Assembly: GCF_007830335.1 (NCBI RefSeq)
Contig: NZ_VLKU01000001.1
Location: forward strand, 186,001-250,000
Origin: Paracoccus sulfuroxidans
Lineage (GTDB): Bacteria > Pseudomonadota > Alphaproteobacteria > Rhodobacterales > Rhodobacteraceae
Direction of reading: 5' to 3'
Length of the DNA: 64,000 bases
Shown piece by piece: positions 9,901 through 18,730 of the stretch; positions within the stretch are counted from its first letter, which is position 1, and every line of letters begins with the position of its first letter. Under the pieces are notes generated by a model. The model was given only the letters and a program-made list of their open reading frames with translations. It was not told the origin of the DNA and did not search any database. The translations under genes and the position numbers were made by a program.

Positions 9901-10452
9901 GGCGCGCTTCATCGCCTCCTGAATGGTCTGGCCCAGCACGAACTGGCGGCCCATCTCGCGCATGGCGCGGGTGACGGCGGCGCGGATCACGGGCTGGCCC
10001 AGACGGCGCACGGCGCTGCGCACCAGCCCGGCGTTACGGCGGTCGAGCACGCCCCCGGTCAGCATCAGCCCGCGGGTCGAGAGGTTCACCACCGAAGAGG
10101 TCGAGCGGCCCTTGTGGCGCTTCCAGTCGGCGGGGGCGATCTTGTCCTCGATCAGCGCGTCCGAGGTCTCGGCATCGGGGACGCGCAACAGCGCCTCGGC
10201 CAGCGACATCAGCGCCAGCCCCTCATCGGTCGACAGCCCATATTCGGCCAGAAAGACCTCCATCAGCCCGGGGTGCAGCTCCTTGCGGATGCGGGCGACC
10301 AGATCGGCGCCTGCGTCCACGATGGACTGGCGCGCCTCGGCCGAAAGATCCGCCTCGACCAGCAGGCTGGCCAGCAGCGGGCCTTCGGGGGCAAGCGTCA
10401 TCCAGTCGATGGCGGCAAGCGAGGGGGACAGCGGGGCAACATCCTTGGGCAT
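6994..10452 (-). CDS. putA: Bifunctional proline dehydrogenase / P5C dehydrogenase
   Basis: Oxidises proline to glutamate using FAD then NAD+, at the inner face of the membrane. It is 1152 residues from the ATG at 10452, which has AAGGA eight bases upstream; an in-frame extension to 10602 overlaps the divergent regulator and is rejected. The PRODH barrel covers about residues 190-470 (ISVKLSALHPRYE, RLVKGAYWDAEIKRAQ, YAPVGAHRELLAYLVRRLLE). The ALDH domain follows from about 560 (ISPWNFPLAIF), with E766 in ETGG and catalytic C800 in AGQRCSALR. There is no ribbon-helix-helix DNA-binding domain, so it should not autoregulate. A C-terminal ALDH-like tail gives the long PutA form. Confidence 0.97.
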   Translation of the reverse strand: MPKDVAPLSPSLAAIDWMTLAPEGPLLASLLVEADLSAEARQSIVDAGADLVARIRKELHPGLMEVFLAEYGLSTDEGLALMSLAEALLRVPDAETSDALIEDKIAPADWKRHKGRSTSSVVNLSTRGLMLTGGVLDRRNAGLVRSAVRRLGQPVIRAAVTRAMREMGRQFVLGQTIQEAMKRAAENPAATQSYDMLGEAAMTGDDARRYEAAYARAIEAIAKACTKGKLRDNPGISVKLSALHPRYETAQEARVMAELVPILSRLAQMAAKADMPLTIDAEESFRLTLSLQVIEAVLQDPALQGWDGFGIVVQAYGRRAGATIDWLHDMATRLDRKIMLRLVKGAYWDAEIKRAQVMGLADFPVWTRKVSTDVSYIGLARRLLGMTDRIYPQFATHNAHTVAAILHMAQDRRAFEFQRLHGMGERLHDIVQKDHGTRLRIYAPVGAHRELLAYLVRRLLENGANSSFVNQIVDEAIPPSIVAACPLTALEGLAHPENLSIARGPALFAPSRENSRGFDITDRPVRDALLQSRDSELQDLAPVAVPLIAASLQNGPAEDVANPATGETVGQVHAATPAQIEAALASAQPWTLPVSARAETLRRAADLYESNAPLILGLLAKEAGKTMADAVAELREAVDFLRYYAAQSESLRDPARGIFTAISPWNFPLAIFTGQIAAALAAGNGVLAKPAEQTPLIAHLAVGLMLRAGVPASALQLLPGDGRVGAALTRDPRVDGVVFTGSTETALKIRAAMAEHLAPTAPLIAETGGLNAMVVDSTALPEQAVRDIVASAFQSAGQRCSALRCLYLQEDIAKPVLEMLEGAMEELRLGDPAQITTDVGPVIDAEAHAGIDDHISRAKAEGRLLKQLPVPPQGHFIGPAIIRITSIADMKREIFGPVLHVATFPADGLDRVVAQVNATGYGLTFGLHSRIESRTDTVAGRVHAGNAYVNRNQIGAVVGSQPFGGEGLSGTGPKAGGPEYLQRFTARAVPLSIWDAAFSQDAASVAQKLASAAPAHDSEREIDLPGPTGEANRLRLLSRDPVLCLGPGLETAKDQLAQVRRLGGRGVALDRPLSPELLTSLQGFSGAVWWGDEDTGRAYARALAARTGPILPLIGALDAGYVLIERHLCIDTTASGGNAALLAGESLGKARR

Positions 10453-10524
10453 GGGCAGGGTCCTTGACTTTTGTCTGATCATAACGGTCTGCTGAAAGTG
10501 AAATCGCCCAATGATACCTGAAAC

Positions 10525-11025
10525 ATGTCCAATCCGTCCAAAAATCCTGCCGAAAACGAACCGTTCGAACTGGACCGTATCGACCGGGCGATTCTGGCGC
10601 ATCTGTCGCGCGACGGGCGGATCAGCGTGACCGAGCTTGCGGGGCTGGTCGGCCTATCGAAAACGCCGGTGCAGGCGCGGATGAAACGGCTGGAGCAGGC
10701 GGGCGTCATCGCGGGTTACCGCGCGGTGCTGTCGCCCCTGCGGATGAACCTTGCGCATGTGGCTTTCGTCGAGCTGCGCCTGACCGACACGCGCGAGGCC
10801 GCGCTGCAAGCCTTCAATCGCGCCGTCCGCGCCATCCCCGAAATCGAGGAATGCCACATGATCGCCGGGGGCTTCGACTATCTGCTGAAGGTGCGCACCA
10901 CCGATATCGCCGATTACCGCCGGGTGCTGGCCGAGCGCATCTCGACCCTGCCGCATGTCTCCTCAAGCTCGACCTATGTCGCGATGGAGGCGGTCAAGGA
11001 CAATGCCGCCGTCGCTTTGCCGTAA
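10525..11025 (+). CDS. putR: Lrp/AsnC-family regulator, probable PutR
   Basis: 166-residue Lrp/AsnC transcription factor. The N-terminal HTH reads DRIDRAILAHLSRDGRISVTE (given in part) followed by LAGLVGLSKTPVQARMKRLE. The C-terminal RAM effector domain includes FVELRLTD and the IEECHMIAGGFDYLL segment with the conserved Gly-Asp turn. It is divergent from putA with only 72 bp between start codons. In Rhodobacter and Agrobacterium an Lrp-type PutR in this position activates putA in response to proline, and that role is inferred here from context. Confidence 0.9.
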   Translation: MSNPSKNPAENEPFELDRIDRAILAHLSRDGRISVTELAGLVGLSKTPVQARMKRLEQAGVIAGYRAVLSPLRMNLAHVAFVELRLTDTREAALQAFNRAVRAIPEIEECHMIAGGFDYLLKVRTTDIADYRRVLAERISTLPHVSSSSTYVAMEAVKDNAAVALP

Positions 11026-11069
11026 GGGAAGTTCGGCAGTTTCCGGCAGGCAAGACTTTGGTCGGAAAT

Positions 11070-11085
11070 TTGACTTGCGAGTCAA
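11070..11085. promoter_or_regulatory. Palindrome upstream of the peptide ABC operon
   Basis: Perfect inverted repeat TTGACT-TGCG-AGTCAA, 92 bases before the substrate-binding protein start and 45 bases after the putR stop. The left arm is also a good -35 hexamer. A regulator site is possible, but no matching -10 was identified with confidence. Confidence 0.35.
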
Positions 11086-11161
11086 TAATCTTCGCTCCAA
11101 CCTATGGCACAGCGGCACCCGTCTGAAAGGGGCCGAGCAACAGGGCAACAGGATTTCCAAC

Positions 11162-12754
11162 ATGACTCAGCGTTTCACGCTTCGCGCGATTCTTCTGGCT
11201 TCGGCGCTGGCCGTCGCGCCGGCCGCCATGGCCGAGACGCCCGCCGATGTGCTGGTGGTGGCCGCGCAGATCGACGACATCATCAGCCTTGATCCGGCGC
11301 AGGCCTTTGAGTTTTCGGGCATCGACGTCACCAACAACCTTTACGACCGGCTGGTCGATTTCGATCCGATGGATCTGAAGGCCGGGATCAAACCCAGCCT
11401 CGCCGAAAGCTGGGAGGTCAGCGAGGATGGCAAGACCATCACCCTGACCATGCGCGAGGGCGTGAAATTCCAGTCGGGCAATCCGGTCCGCGCCGAGGAT
11501 GCCGCTTGGTCGCTGCAGCGCGCGGTCAAGCTGAACCTGTCGCCCGCCTTCATCCTGAACCAGTTCGGCTTCACGCCCGAGAATGTCGATCAGATGATCA
11601 CCGCCGACGGCAACAAGCTGGTCCTGAAGCTGGACCAGCCCTATGCGCAATCCTTCGTGCTGAACTGTCTGGCCGCCAGCGTCGGCTCGGTGATCGACAA
11701 GGAAACCGCGATGCAGCACGCCGAGGGCGATGACTTCGGTCACGCCTGGCTCAACACCAACTCGGCCGGGTCCGGCCCCTATTCGCTGGCCGGCTGGCGC
11801 CCGAATGAGCAGGTGCAATTCGCGGTCAACGAAGGATACTGGCAGGGCGCGCCCGCGATGAAGCGCGTGATCGTGCGCCATGTGCAGGAAAGCAGCGCCC
11901 AGCGTCTGCTGCTGGAGCAGGGCGACATCGACGTGGCCCGCAACCTGTCGCCGACCGATGTCGATGGCATCTCGGGCAATGACAAGCTGGCGGTTCAGGA
12001 CGAGCTACGCGGCCATATCCTTTACATGGGCCTCAGCCAGAAGGACCCGCTGCTGCAAAAGCCCGAAGTCGTCGAGGCGATGAAATATCTGGTCGACTAT
12101 CAGGGCATGGAAGGCAGCTTCCTGAAAGGCCAGTGGAAGATCCACCAGAACTTCCTGCCCGAAGGCTATCTGGGCGCCTCCGAGGACAATCCCTGGACCT
12201 ATGACGTCGCCAAGGCCAAGCAGATCCTGACGGATGCGGGCGTGACCTCGGGCACCGTCAAGACGATGGTCCGCGACATCCCGGAATATCTGAACGTGGC
12301 CCAGGCGCTGCAGGCCTCGATGGCCGAGGTCGGGCTGACGCTGGAGATCCAGCAGATGACCGGCGCACAGGTGCTGGACGCCTATCGCGCGCGGCAGGTG
12401 CCGATCTTCATCGGCGAATGGGGCCCGGACTATTCGGACCCGAACACCAACGCCTCGACCTTCGCGATCAACCCGAACAACGCCGATGATGCGAAGCTGT
12501 CGCAGCTTGCCTGGCGCAACTCCTGGGCGGTGCCGGAGGATATGAACAAGGCGACCATCGCCGCCACGCTTGAGGGCGACACCGACAAGCGCGTGCAGAT
12601 GTATCTGGACCTGCAGCAGGAATATCGCGAGATCGCGCCGATCATCCCGCTGTTCCAGAAGGTCCAGCAGTCGGTCATGCAGAAGAACATCCAGCACTGG
12701 ACGGCTGGCGGTTCGGTCAGCAACGTCTTCTACCGCCAGGTCACGAAAGGCTAA
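11162..12754 (+). CDS. Peptide/nickel-type ABC transporter substrate-binding protein
   Basis: Periplasmic SBP_bac_5 family protein of 530 residues. The start at MTQRFTLRAILLASALAVAPAAMA gives a clean signal peptide with AMA cleavage; the longer in-frame extension covers untranslated leader. The mature protein begins ETPADVLVVAAQIDD and shows family features such as SLDPAQAFEFSG, ESWEVSEDGKTITLTMREGVKFQSG (in part) and the tail IAPIIPLFQ. It heads a five-gene operon with two permeases and two ATPases, 3 bases ahead of the first permease. The substrate is probably oligopeptides or a related compound but cannot be fixed from sequence. Confidence 0.9.
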   Translation: MTQRFTLRAILLASALAVAPAAMAETPADVLVVAAQIDDIISLDPAQAFEFSGIDVTNNLYDRLVDFDPMDLKAGIKPSLAESWEVSEDGKTITLTMREGVKFQSGNPVRAEDAAWSLQRAVKLNLSPAFILNQFGFTPENVDQMITADGNKLVLKLDQPYAQSFVLNCLAASVGSVIDKETAMQHAEGDDFGHAWLNTNSAGSGPYSLAGWRPNEQVQFAVNEGYWQGAPAMKRVIVRHVQESSAQRLLLEQGDIDVARNLSPTDVDGISGNDKLAVQDELRGHILYMGLSQKDPLLQKPEVVEAMKYLVDYQGMEGSFLKGQWKIHQNFLPEGYLGASEDNPWTYDVAKAKQILTDAGVTSGTVKTMVRDIPEYLNVAQALQASMAEVGLTLEIQQMTGAQVLDAYRARQVPIFIGEWGPDYSDPNTNASTFAINPNNADDAKLSQLAWRNSWAVPEDMNKATIAATLEGDTDKRVQMYLDLQQEYREIAPIIPLFQKVQQSVMQKNIQHWTAGGSVSNVFYRQVTKG

Positions 12755-12757
12755 GCG

Positions 12758-13828
12758 GTGTCGGGCGGCAACGGCACCACGGGGACCGGAGGGCGGGCGC
12801 TTTTCGGTCCGCGCTTCGGGCGCAACCTGCGCGCCATCGGCGGTGTCCTGCTGTCGCTTGGGCTGACGCTTCTGGGCCTTTTGCTCATCACCTTCATCAT
12901 CGGGCGGATCATGCCGATCGACCCGGTGCTGAAGGTGGTGGGCGACAGGGCGACCCAGGCACAATATGACGCGGCCTATCAGGCGATGGGCCTTGACCGG
13001 CCGCTGTGGGAACAGTTCCTGCGCTATATCACCGATGTGGTGCAGGGGAATTTCGGCCGCTCGATTTCGACCGGCCATCCCGTGGCCGAGGATCTGAAGC
13101 GGGTCTTCCCCGCCACGGTCGAACTTGCGACGCTGGGCACGCTGATCGGCGTGCTCGTGGGCGTGCCGCTGGGCGTGATCGCGGCGGCACGGCGCGGCGG
13201 CTGGATCGACCAGATCGCACGCGTCGTGGCGCTGGTCGGCTATTCGGTGCCGATCTTCTGGCTGGGGCTGATGGGGCTCTTGCTCTTCTACGGCATCCTC
13301 GGCTGGGTCGGTGGCCCGGGCCGCCAAGGCATCATCTATGACGGCATGGTGCCGACGGTCACCGGCATGATCCTGATCGACAGCCTGCTGGCTGGCGACT
13401 GGGGCGCCTTCCGCGACGCTTTCAGCCATATCATCCTGCCCGCCAGCCTGCTGGGCTATTTCAGCCTTGCCTATATCAGCCGCATGACCCGCAGCTTCAT
13501 GCTGGAGCAGCTCTCGGCCGAATATATCATCACCGCCCGCGTCAAGGGCATGACCGAGCGGCGGGTGATCTGGCGTCACGCCTTCCGTAATATCATGGTG
13601 CCGCTGATCACGGTGATCGCGCTCAGCTTCGCCTCGCTGTTGGAAGGCTCGGTCCTGACCGAGATCGTGTTCAGCTGGCCCGGCCTTGGCCAATACATCA
13701 CCAAGGCGCTGCTGGCAGGGGACATGAACGCCGTTCTGGGCGGCACCGTGGTCATCGGAACCTGCTTCATCCTGCTGAACCTCCTCAGCGACATTCTTTA
13801 CCGGGTTCTCGACCCGCGGTCGGGCTGA
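12758..13828 (+). CDS. ABC transporter permease, DppB/OppB type
   Basis: 356-residue inner-membrane permease beginning at GTG, 3 bases after the stop of the binding protein. It shows the DppB pattern: an N-terminal helix, the TM1-TM2 external loop with GLDRPLWEQFLRYI and GNFGRSIS, and the cytoplasmic EAA loop near the C-terminus (YIITARVKGMTERRVIWRHAFRN, given in part). About six membrane segments are visible. The Gly/Thr-rich N-terminus (SGGNGTTGTGGRALFG) is longer than usual. It pairs with the next gene to form the transmembrane channel. Confidence 0.92.
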   Translation: MSGGNGTTGTGGRALFGPRFGRNLRAIGGVLLSLGLTLLGLLLITFIIGRIMPIDPVLKVVGDRATQAQYDAAYQAMGLDRPLWEQFLRYITDVVQGNFGRSISTGHPVAEDLKRVFPATVELATLGTLIGVLVGVPLGVIAAARRGGWIDQIARVVALVGYSVPIFWLGLMGLLLFYGILGWVGGPGRQGIIYDGMVPTVTGMILIDSLLAGDWGAFRDAFSHIILPASLLGYFSLAYISRMTRSFMLEQLSAEYIITARVKGMTERRVIWRHAFRNIMVPLITVIALSFASLLEGSVLTEIVFSWPGLGQYITKALLAGDMNAVLGGTVVIGTCFILLNLLSDILYRVLDPRSG

Positions 13829-13837
13829 GAGGGCGCC

Positions 13838-14743
13838 ATGACGATCACGACACGCGAATGGCTGCTTTCGGACGCGCCGCAGACCCGGCGTCAAGCCCGG
13901 CTGGGTGCGCTTTATCAGGGCTGGCTGACGTTTCGCGCCAACAAGCTGGCGCTGGTCGGACTGGTCATTCTGATCCTGCTGGTGCTGATCGCGATCTTCG
14001 CACCCTGGATCTCGCCCAAAAGCCCGTTTGCGCAGAACCTTGGCGGGCGGCTGCAACCGCCCTCGGCCGAGCATTGGCTGGGCACCGACGCGCTTGGCCG
14101 GGACATCCTGTCGCGGCTAATCCATGGCTCGCGCATCACGCTGTTCATCGTGGGCACGGTGGCGCTGGTGGCCCCGGTCATCGGGCTTTTCATCGGCACC
14201 TTGTCGGGCTTCCTTGGCGGTTGGGTCGATCAGGTCCTGATGCGCATCACCGACATCTTCCTGGCCTTCCCGAAGCTCATTCTGGCGCTGGCCTTCGTGG
14301 CAGCCCTTGGACCCGGCATCGGCAATGCGGTGCTGGCGCTCGCGCTGACCTCATGGCCCGCCTATGCGCGTTTGGCGCGGGCCGAGACGCTGTCGATCCG
14401 CAAGGCCGATTACATCGCCGCCGCACGGCTGCAGGGGGCGGGGCCGATGCGCCTGCTGGTCGGCCATGTCTGGCCGCTCTGCGTCTCCAGCCTGATCGTG
14501 CGGGTCGCGCTCGACATGGCGGGGATCATCCTCTCGGCCGCAGGTCTGGGCTTTCTGGGCCTTGGCGCGCAGCCGCCCATGCCGGAATGGGGCGCGATGA
14601 TCTCGGACGGGCGCGCCTTCATCATGGATTTCTGGTGGGTCGCCGCCATGCCCGGCCTTGCGATCTTCGTGGTCAGCCTGGCCTTCAACCTGCTGGGCGA
14701 CGGGCTGCGCGACGTGCTGGACCCGAAAGGAGCCAAGGAATGA
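13838..14743 (+). CDS. ABC transporter permease, DppC/OppC type
   Basis: 301-residue permease with the DppC features: an N-terminal cytoplasmic stretch (FRANKLALVGLVILILLVLIA, in part), the HWLGTDALGRDILSRLIHGSR motif (in part), and the EAA loop with RKADYIAAARLQGAG. The C-terminal part GFLGLGAQPPMPEWGAMI is typical of the family. It starts 9 bases after the first permease and overlaps the following ATPase by ATGA, so translation is probably coupled. Confidence 0.93.
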   Translation: MTITTREWLLSDAPQTRRQARLGALYQGWLTFRANKLALVGLVILILLVLIAIFAPWISPKSPFAQNLGGRLQPPSAEHWLGTDALGRDILSRLIHGSRITLFIVGTVALVAPVIGLFIGTLSGFLGGWVDQVLMRITDIFLAFPKLILALAFVAALGPGIGNAVLALALTSWPAYARLARAETLSIRKADYIAAARLQGAGPMRLLVGHVWPLCVSSLIVRVALDMAGIILSAAGLGFLGLGAQPPMPEWGAMISDGRAFIMDFWWVAAMPGLAIFVVSLAFNLLGDGLRDVLDPKGAKE

Positions 14744-15609
14744 CCGCCCCGCTTCTCTCCGTCCGCGATCTCCGCGTCAACTTCCCGACCCGCTCGGGCG
14801 TGTTCGAGGCGGTACGCGGCATCACCTTTGACCTTGGCCGCGAGCGGCTGGGGGTGGTGGGCGAATCCGGCTCGGGCAAAAGCATGACCGGCCGGGCAAT
14901 CCTCGGCCTCGTCCGCCCGCCGGGCAAGGTCACGGCTGAACGCATCGACCTGCAGGGCCAACCCATCCTGAACCTCCCCGAAGATCAGATGCGCGCCATT
15001 CGCGGCCAACGCATCAGCATGGTCATGCAGGACCCGAAATTCAGCCTGAACCCGGTGATGACGGTCGGTGCGCAGATCATGGAGGCTTACCGCCTCCACG
15101 CCCGCGCCACCCGGGCCGAGGCGCGGCAGAAAGCGCTCGACATGCTGGCGGCGGTGCAGATCCGCGACCCGCAACGCGTCTTCGACAGCTACCCGCACGA
15201 GGTTTCAGGCGGCATGGGCCAACGCATCATGATCGCCATGATGCTGGCCCCCGACCCCGATATCCTGATCGCCGATGAACCGACCTCGGCCCTCGACGTC
15301 TCGGTCCGCACCGAGGTCCTGCGGATTATGGACCGGCTGGTTCAGGATCGCGGCATGGGCCTTATCTTCATCAGCCATGACCTCAATCTGGTCGCGCAAT
15401 TCTGCGATCGTGTGCTCATCATGTATGCCGGCCGCGTGGTCGAAACGCTGGCCGCGAGCGATCTCCACAACGCCCGCCACCCCTATACGCAAGGCCTCCT
15501 CAACAGCCTCCCGCGCCTGGATACGGCGGTCGACCGCCTTCCGGTCCTCAAGCGCGAGGCCAGCTGGCGCGACGCCGAAATTCTTACCCCCCAGCCGGGA
15601 GGGCTCTGA
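14740..15609 (+). CDS. ABC transporter ATP-binding protein, DppD/OppD type
   Basis: 289-residue ATPase starting at the ATG that overlaps the permease stop; a longer in-frame reading through the permease gene is a shadow. Walker A is GESGSGKSMTG, the signature is SGGMGQRIMIAM (Gly where family members usually have Arg), Walker B is [12 protein letters not shown], and the H-loop is ISHDL. The C-terminal oligopeptide-type extension has HPYTQGLLNSLPRL. It works with the DppF-type partner downstream to drive uptake. Confidence 0.93.
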   Translation: MTAPLLSVRDLRVNFPTRSGVFEAVRGITFDLGRERLGVVGESGSGKSMTGRAILGLVRPPGKVTAERIDLQGQPILNLPEDQMRAIRGQRISMVMQDPKFSLNPVMTVGAQIMEAYRLHARATRAEARQKALDMLAAVQIRDPQRVFDSYPHEVSGGMGQRIMIAMMLAPDPDILIADEPTSALDVSVRTEVLRIMDRLVQDRGMGLIFISHDLNLVAQFCDRVLIMYAGRVVETLAASDLHNARHPYTQGLLNSLPRLDTAVDRLPVLKREASWRDAEILTPQPGGL

Positions 15610-15619
15610 TCCATGCCAT

Positions 15620-15640
15620 TTCTTCGTTGTCCAAATACCC
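15620..15640 (+). repeat. Dispersed intergenic repeat, copy C, inside an operon
   Basis: TTCTTCGTTG followed by TCCAAATACCC, beginning 10 bases after the stop of the DppD-type gene, the same spacing as copy B after xseA. It separates the two ATPase genes, while the other junctions of this operon are tight or overlapping. Confidence 0.7.
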
Positions 15641-15659
15641 AAATCCAACCGGGCCCGTC

Positions 15660-16408
<749 letters not shown>

Positions 16409-16412
<4 letters not shown>

Positions 16413-17122
16413 GCCGAAACGCCGAAAAGCCGCCCGACCCCTGCCGTGATGCCCAGCGCAATCGCGCCCCACAGCGTGACGCGGGTGACGCCCGGCAGGA
16501 TCGGCGCGCCGCCCGCCCAGGCCCCCAGCGCGCCCAGCACGGCCAGCGCCACCAGCGTCGCGACCAGCACGAAGCCCATGACCATAGGAACCGGCGCGGC
16601 AATCGCCGCCAGCAAGGGAACCGCACCTGCCAGGCTGAAAGTCAGCGCCGAGGTCAGCGCCGCCTGCAGCGGATTGGCCGAGGTCGCATCGGTCAGCCCG
16701 ATCTCATCGCGCACATGCGCGGCCAGCGCGTCATGGTCGCTGACCTCGCGCGCGGCCTGCAACGCGGTCTCGGGCGACATGCCGCGCTGCTCATAGATCT
16801 CGGCCAGTTCGCGCAACTCGCTGTGCGGAGAGTCGCGCAGCGCGATCCGCTCGCGTTCGATATCGGCACGCTCGGTGTCGGCTTGCGAGCTGACCGAGAC
16901 ATATTCTCCGGCGGCCATCGAGAGCGCCCCTGCCGTCAATCCGGCCACGCCCGCGATCAGGATGGCCTGAGCATCGGGGGTTGCGGCGGCGACGCCCATG
17001 ATGATCGCTCCGGTCGAGACGATGCCGTCATTCGCGCCCAGAACGCCTGCGCGCAGCCAGCCCAACCGGCCGACATAATGCGGATCATCGGAATGGGCAC
17101 TCGGAAGGGGATGATGGTGCAT
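16409..17122 (-). CDS. VIT1/CCC1-family membrane protein
   Basis: 237-residue membrane protein of the VIT (vacuolar iron transporter/nodulin-21) family. The family signature is plain: GWLRAGVLGANDGIVST in TM1, then AGLTAGALSMAAGEYVSVSSQ in TM2, a charged Glu/Arg-rich helical linker (about residues 85-145) like the metal-binding domain, and three C-terminal membrane segments. ATG 17122 has AAGGA seven bases upstream and beats the longer start at 17152. Bacterial members are inferred Fe2+/Mn2+ exporters; direct evidence for this one is lacking. His-rich N-terminus (MHHHPLPSAH). Confidence 0.88.
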
Positions 17123-17258
17123 GGCTGATTCCTTGTCTTGCGGCATGACCATAGAACCGAAATCCCTCCTCTCACAGTAGGACTTGTCCTGCGGGGCAAG
17201 ACGACGCAGGCTGACCCTTCAGGAACCGACCCTCAAGGAACTGAGCCCCGAGGACCGC

Positions 17259-18716
17259 ATGACCGATCATCCCAGCCTGCGCCTTCCCCCTGCACGCAAT
17301 CTGATCGGCGGCGAATGGCGCCCGGCATGTGCGGGGCGCGAGCTTGCGATGATCTCTCCCATCGATGGCGCGCCCTTCGCCGCCATCGCCGATTCCGATG
17401 CGGATGACGTGGCCGATGCCGTCGCGGCGGCCCGCAGCGCTGCCGATGGCGGCGACTGGTCGCAGCTTGCGGCGGCCGAGCGGGGGCGGCTGATGCAGCG
17501 CCTTGCCCTGCGGCTTGAGGCAGAGGCCGAGGATCTGGCCCGGCTGGAGACGCAGGATAACGGCAAGCCCATCGCCCAGTCGCGCGCCGATATGAAGGGG
17601 CTGGTGCGCTATTTCGAATATTACGGCGGTGCCGCCGACAAGGTGCATGGCGAGACCATCCCTTTCCTTGCGGGCTATGACGCCCGCACCCTGTGGGAGC
17701 CGCATGGCGTCACCGCCCATGTCGTGCCTTGGAATTATCCGGTGCAGATCTTCGGGCGCAGCGTCGGCGCGGCTCTGGCCATGGGCAATGCCACCGTGAC
17801 CAAACCCGCCGAGGATGCCTGCCTGACCATCCTGCGCATCGGAGAGATCGCGACCAAAATGGGCTTTCCGCCCGGTGCCATCAACATCGTCACCGGGCGC
17901 GGTGACGTTGCGGGCAAGGCGCTGAGCGAACATCCGGGCGTCGATTTCATCTCATTCACTGGCTCGCCCGAGGTGGGCGTCATGATCCAGACGGCGGCGG
18001 CGCGCAATCACATCGGCTGCACGCTGGAACTGGGCGGCAAATCCCCGCAGATCGTCTTTAACGACGCCGATCTTGAGGCGGCGCTGCCGGTGCTGGTGAA
18101 TGCCATCGTGCAGAACGGCGGGCAGACCTGCTCGGCCGGATCGCGGGTGCTGATCCAGCGCGGCATCTGGGACCGGCTGACCGGCCTGCTGGCCGAGCGG
18201 TTTCGCACGGTCACCGCCAGCGCCTCGGGCGAGGGCGCGGTTCTGGGCCCGCTGATCTCGGCCCGGCAGAAGGCGCGGGTCGAGCGCTATATCGCCGAGG
18301 CTGACGCGCCGGTCCTGTCGCAGGGCCAGATCGCCCCGGATGTGCCGCCGGGCGGTTTCTATGTCGCGCCGATCCTGTTCGGTCCGGTCGATCCGGCCTC
18401 AACCCTCGCGCAGGAAGAGGTCTTCGGCCCCGTGCTGGCCGCCATTCCCTTCGAGGATGAGGCCGAGGCCATCGCCATCGCCAATGGCACCGCCTACGGC
18501 CTTGTGGCTGGGATCTGGACCCGCGACGGCGACCGTCAAGCGCGGGTGGCGCGGGCGATGCGCTGCGGACAGGTGTTCATCAACGGCTATGGCGCGGGCG
18601 GCGGGGTCGAGCTGCCCTTCGGCGGCATCCGCAAATCCGGCCATGGCCGCGAAAAGGGCTTTGCTGCGCTTTACGAATTTGCGCGGCTCAAGACGATTGT
18701 TCATCATCACGGTTGA
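17259..18716 (+). CDS. NAD(P)-dependent aldehyde dehydrogenase
   Basis: 485-residue class-I-like aldehyde dehydrogenase. The oxyanion Asn is in VVPWNYPVQ, cofactor binding is in FTGSPEVG, the general base Glu is in LELGGKSPQ and the nucleophilic Cys is in NGGQTCSAGSR. The C-terminus has EEVFGPVLAAIPF and PFGGIRKSGHGREKG. The start at 17259 is supported by GAGGA four bases upstream. It resembles betaine aldehyde and related semialdehyde dehydrogenases, but the substrate cannot be assigned. The SDR gene follows after 14 bases, so the pair probably oxidises an alcohol or hydroxy-compound in one pathway. Confidence 0.92.
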   Translation: MTDHPSLRLPPARNLIGGEWRPACAGRELAMISPIDGAPFAAIADSDADDVADAVAAARSAADGGDWSQLAAAERGRLMQRLALRLEAEAEDLARLETQDNGKPIAQSRADMKGLVRYFEYYGGAADKVHGETIPFLAGYDARTLWEPHGVTAHVVPWNYPVQIFGRSVGAALAMGNATVTKPAEDACLTILRIGEIATKMGFPPGAINIVTGRGDVAGKALSEHPGVDFISFTGSPEVGVMIQTAAARNHIGCTLELGGKSPQIVFNDADLEAALPVLVNAIVQNGGQTCSAGSRVLIQRGIWDRLTGLLAERFRTVTASASGEGAVLGPLISARQKARVERYIAEADAPVLSQGQIAPDVPPGGFYVAPILFGPVDPASTLAQEEVFGPVLAAIPFEDEAEAIAIANGTAYGLVAGIWTRDGDRQARVARAMRCGQVFINGYGAGGGVELPFGGIRKSGHGREKGFAALYEFARLKTIVHHHG

Positions 18717-18730
18717 AAACGGAGGACAGC

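Noticed and set aside
10453..10602. N-terminal extension of PutA
   Set aside because: Would overlap the divergent regulator and lacks conserved sequence; ATG 10452 has a ribosome site.
12005..14074. 689-codon minus-strand frame opposite the peptide transporter genes
   Set aside because: Crosses three real genes and has no recognisable domain.
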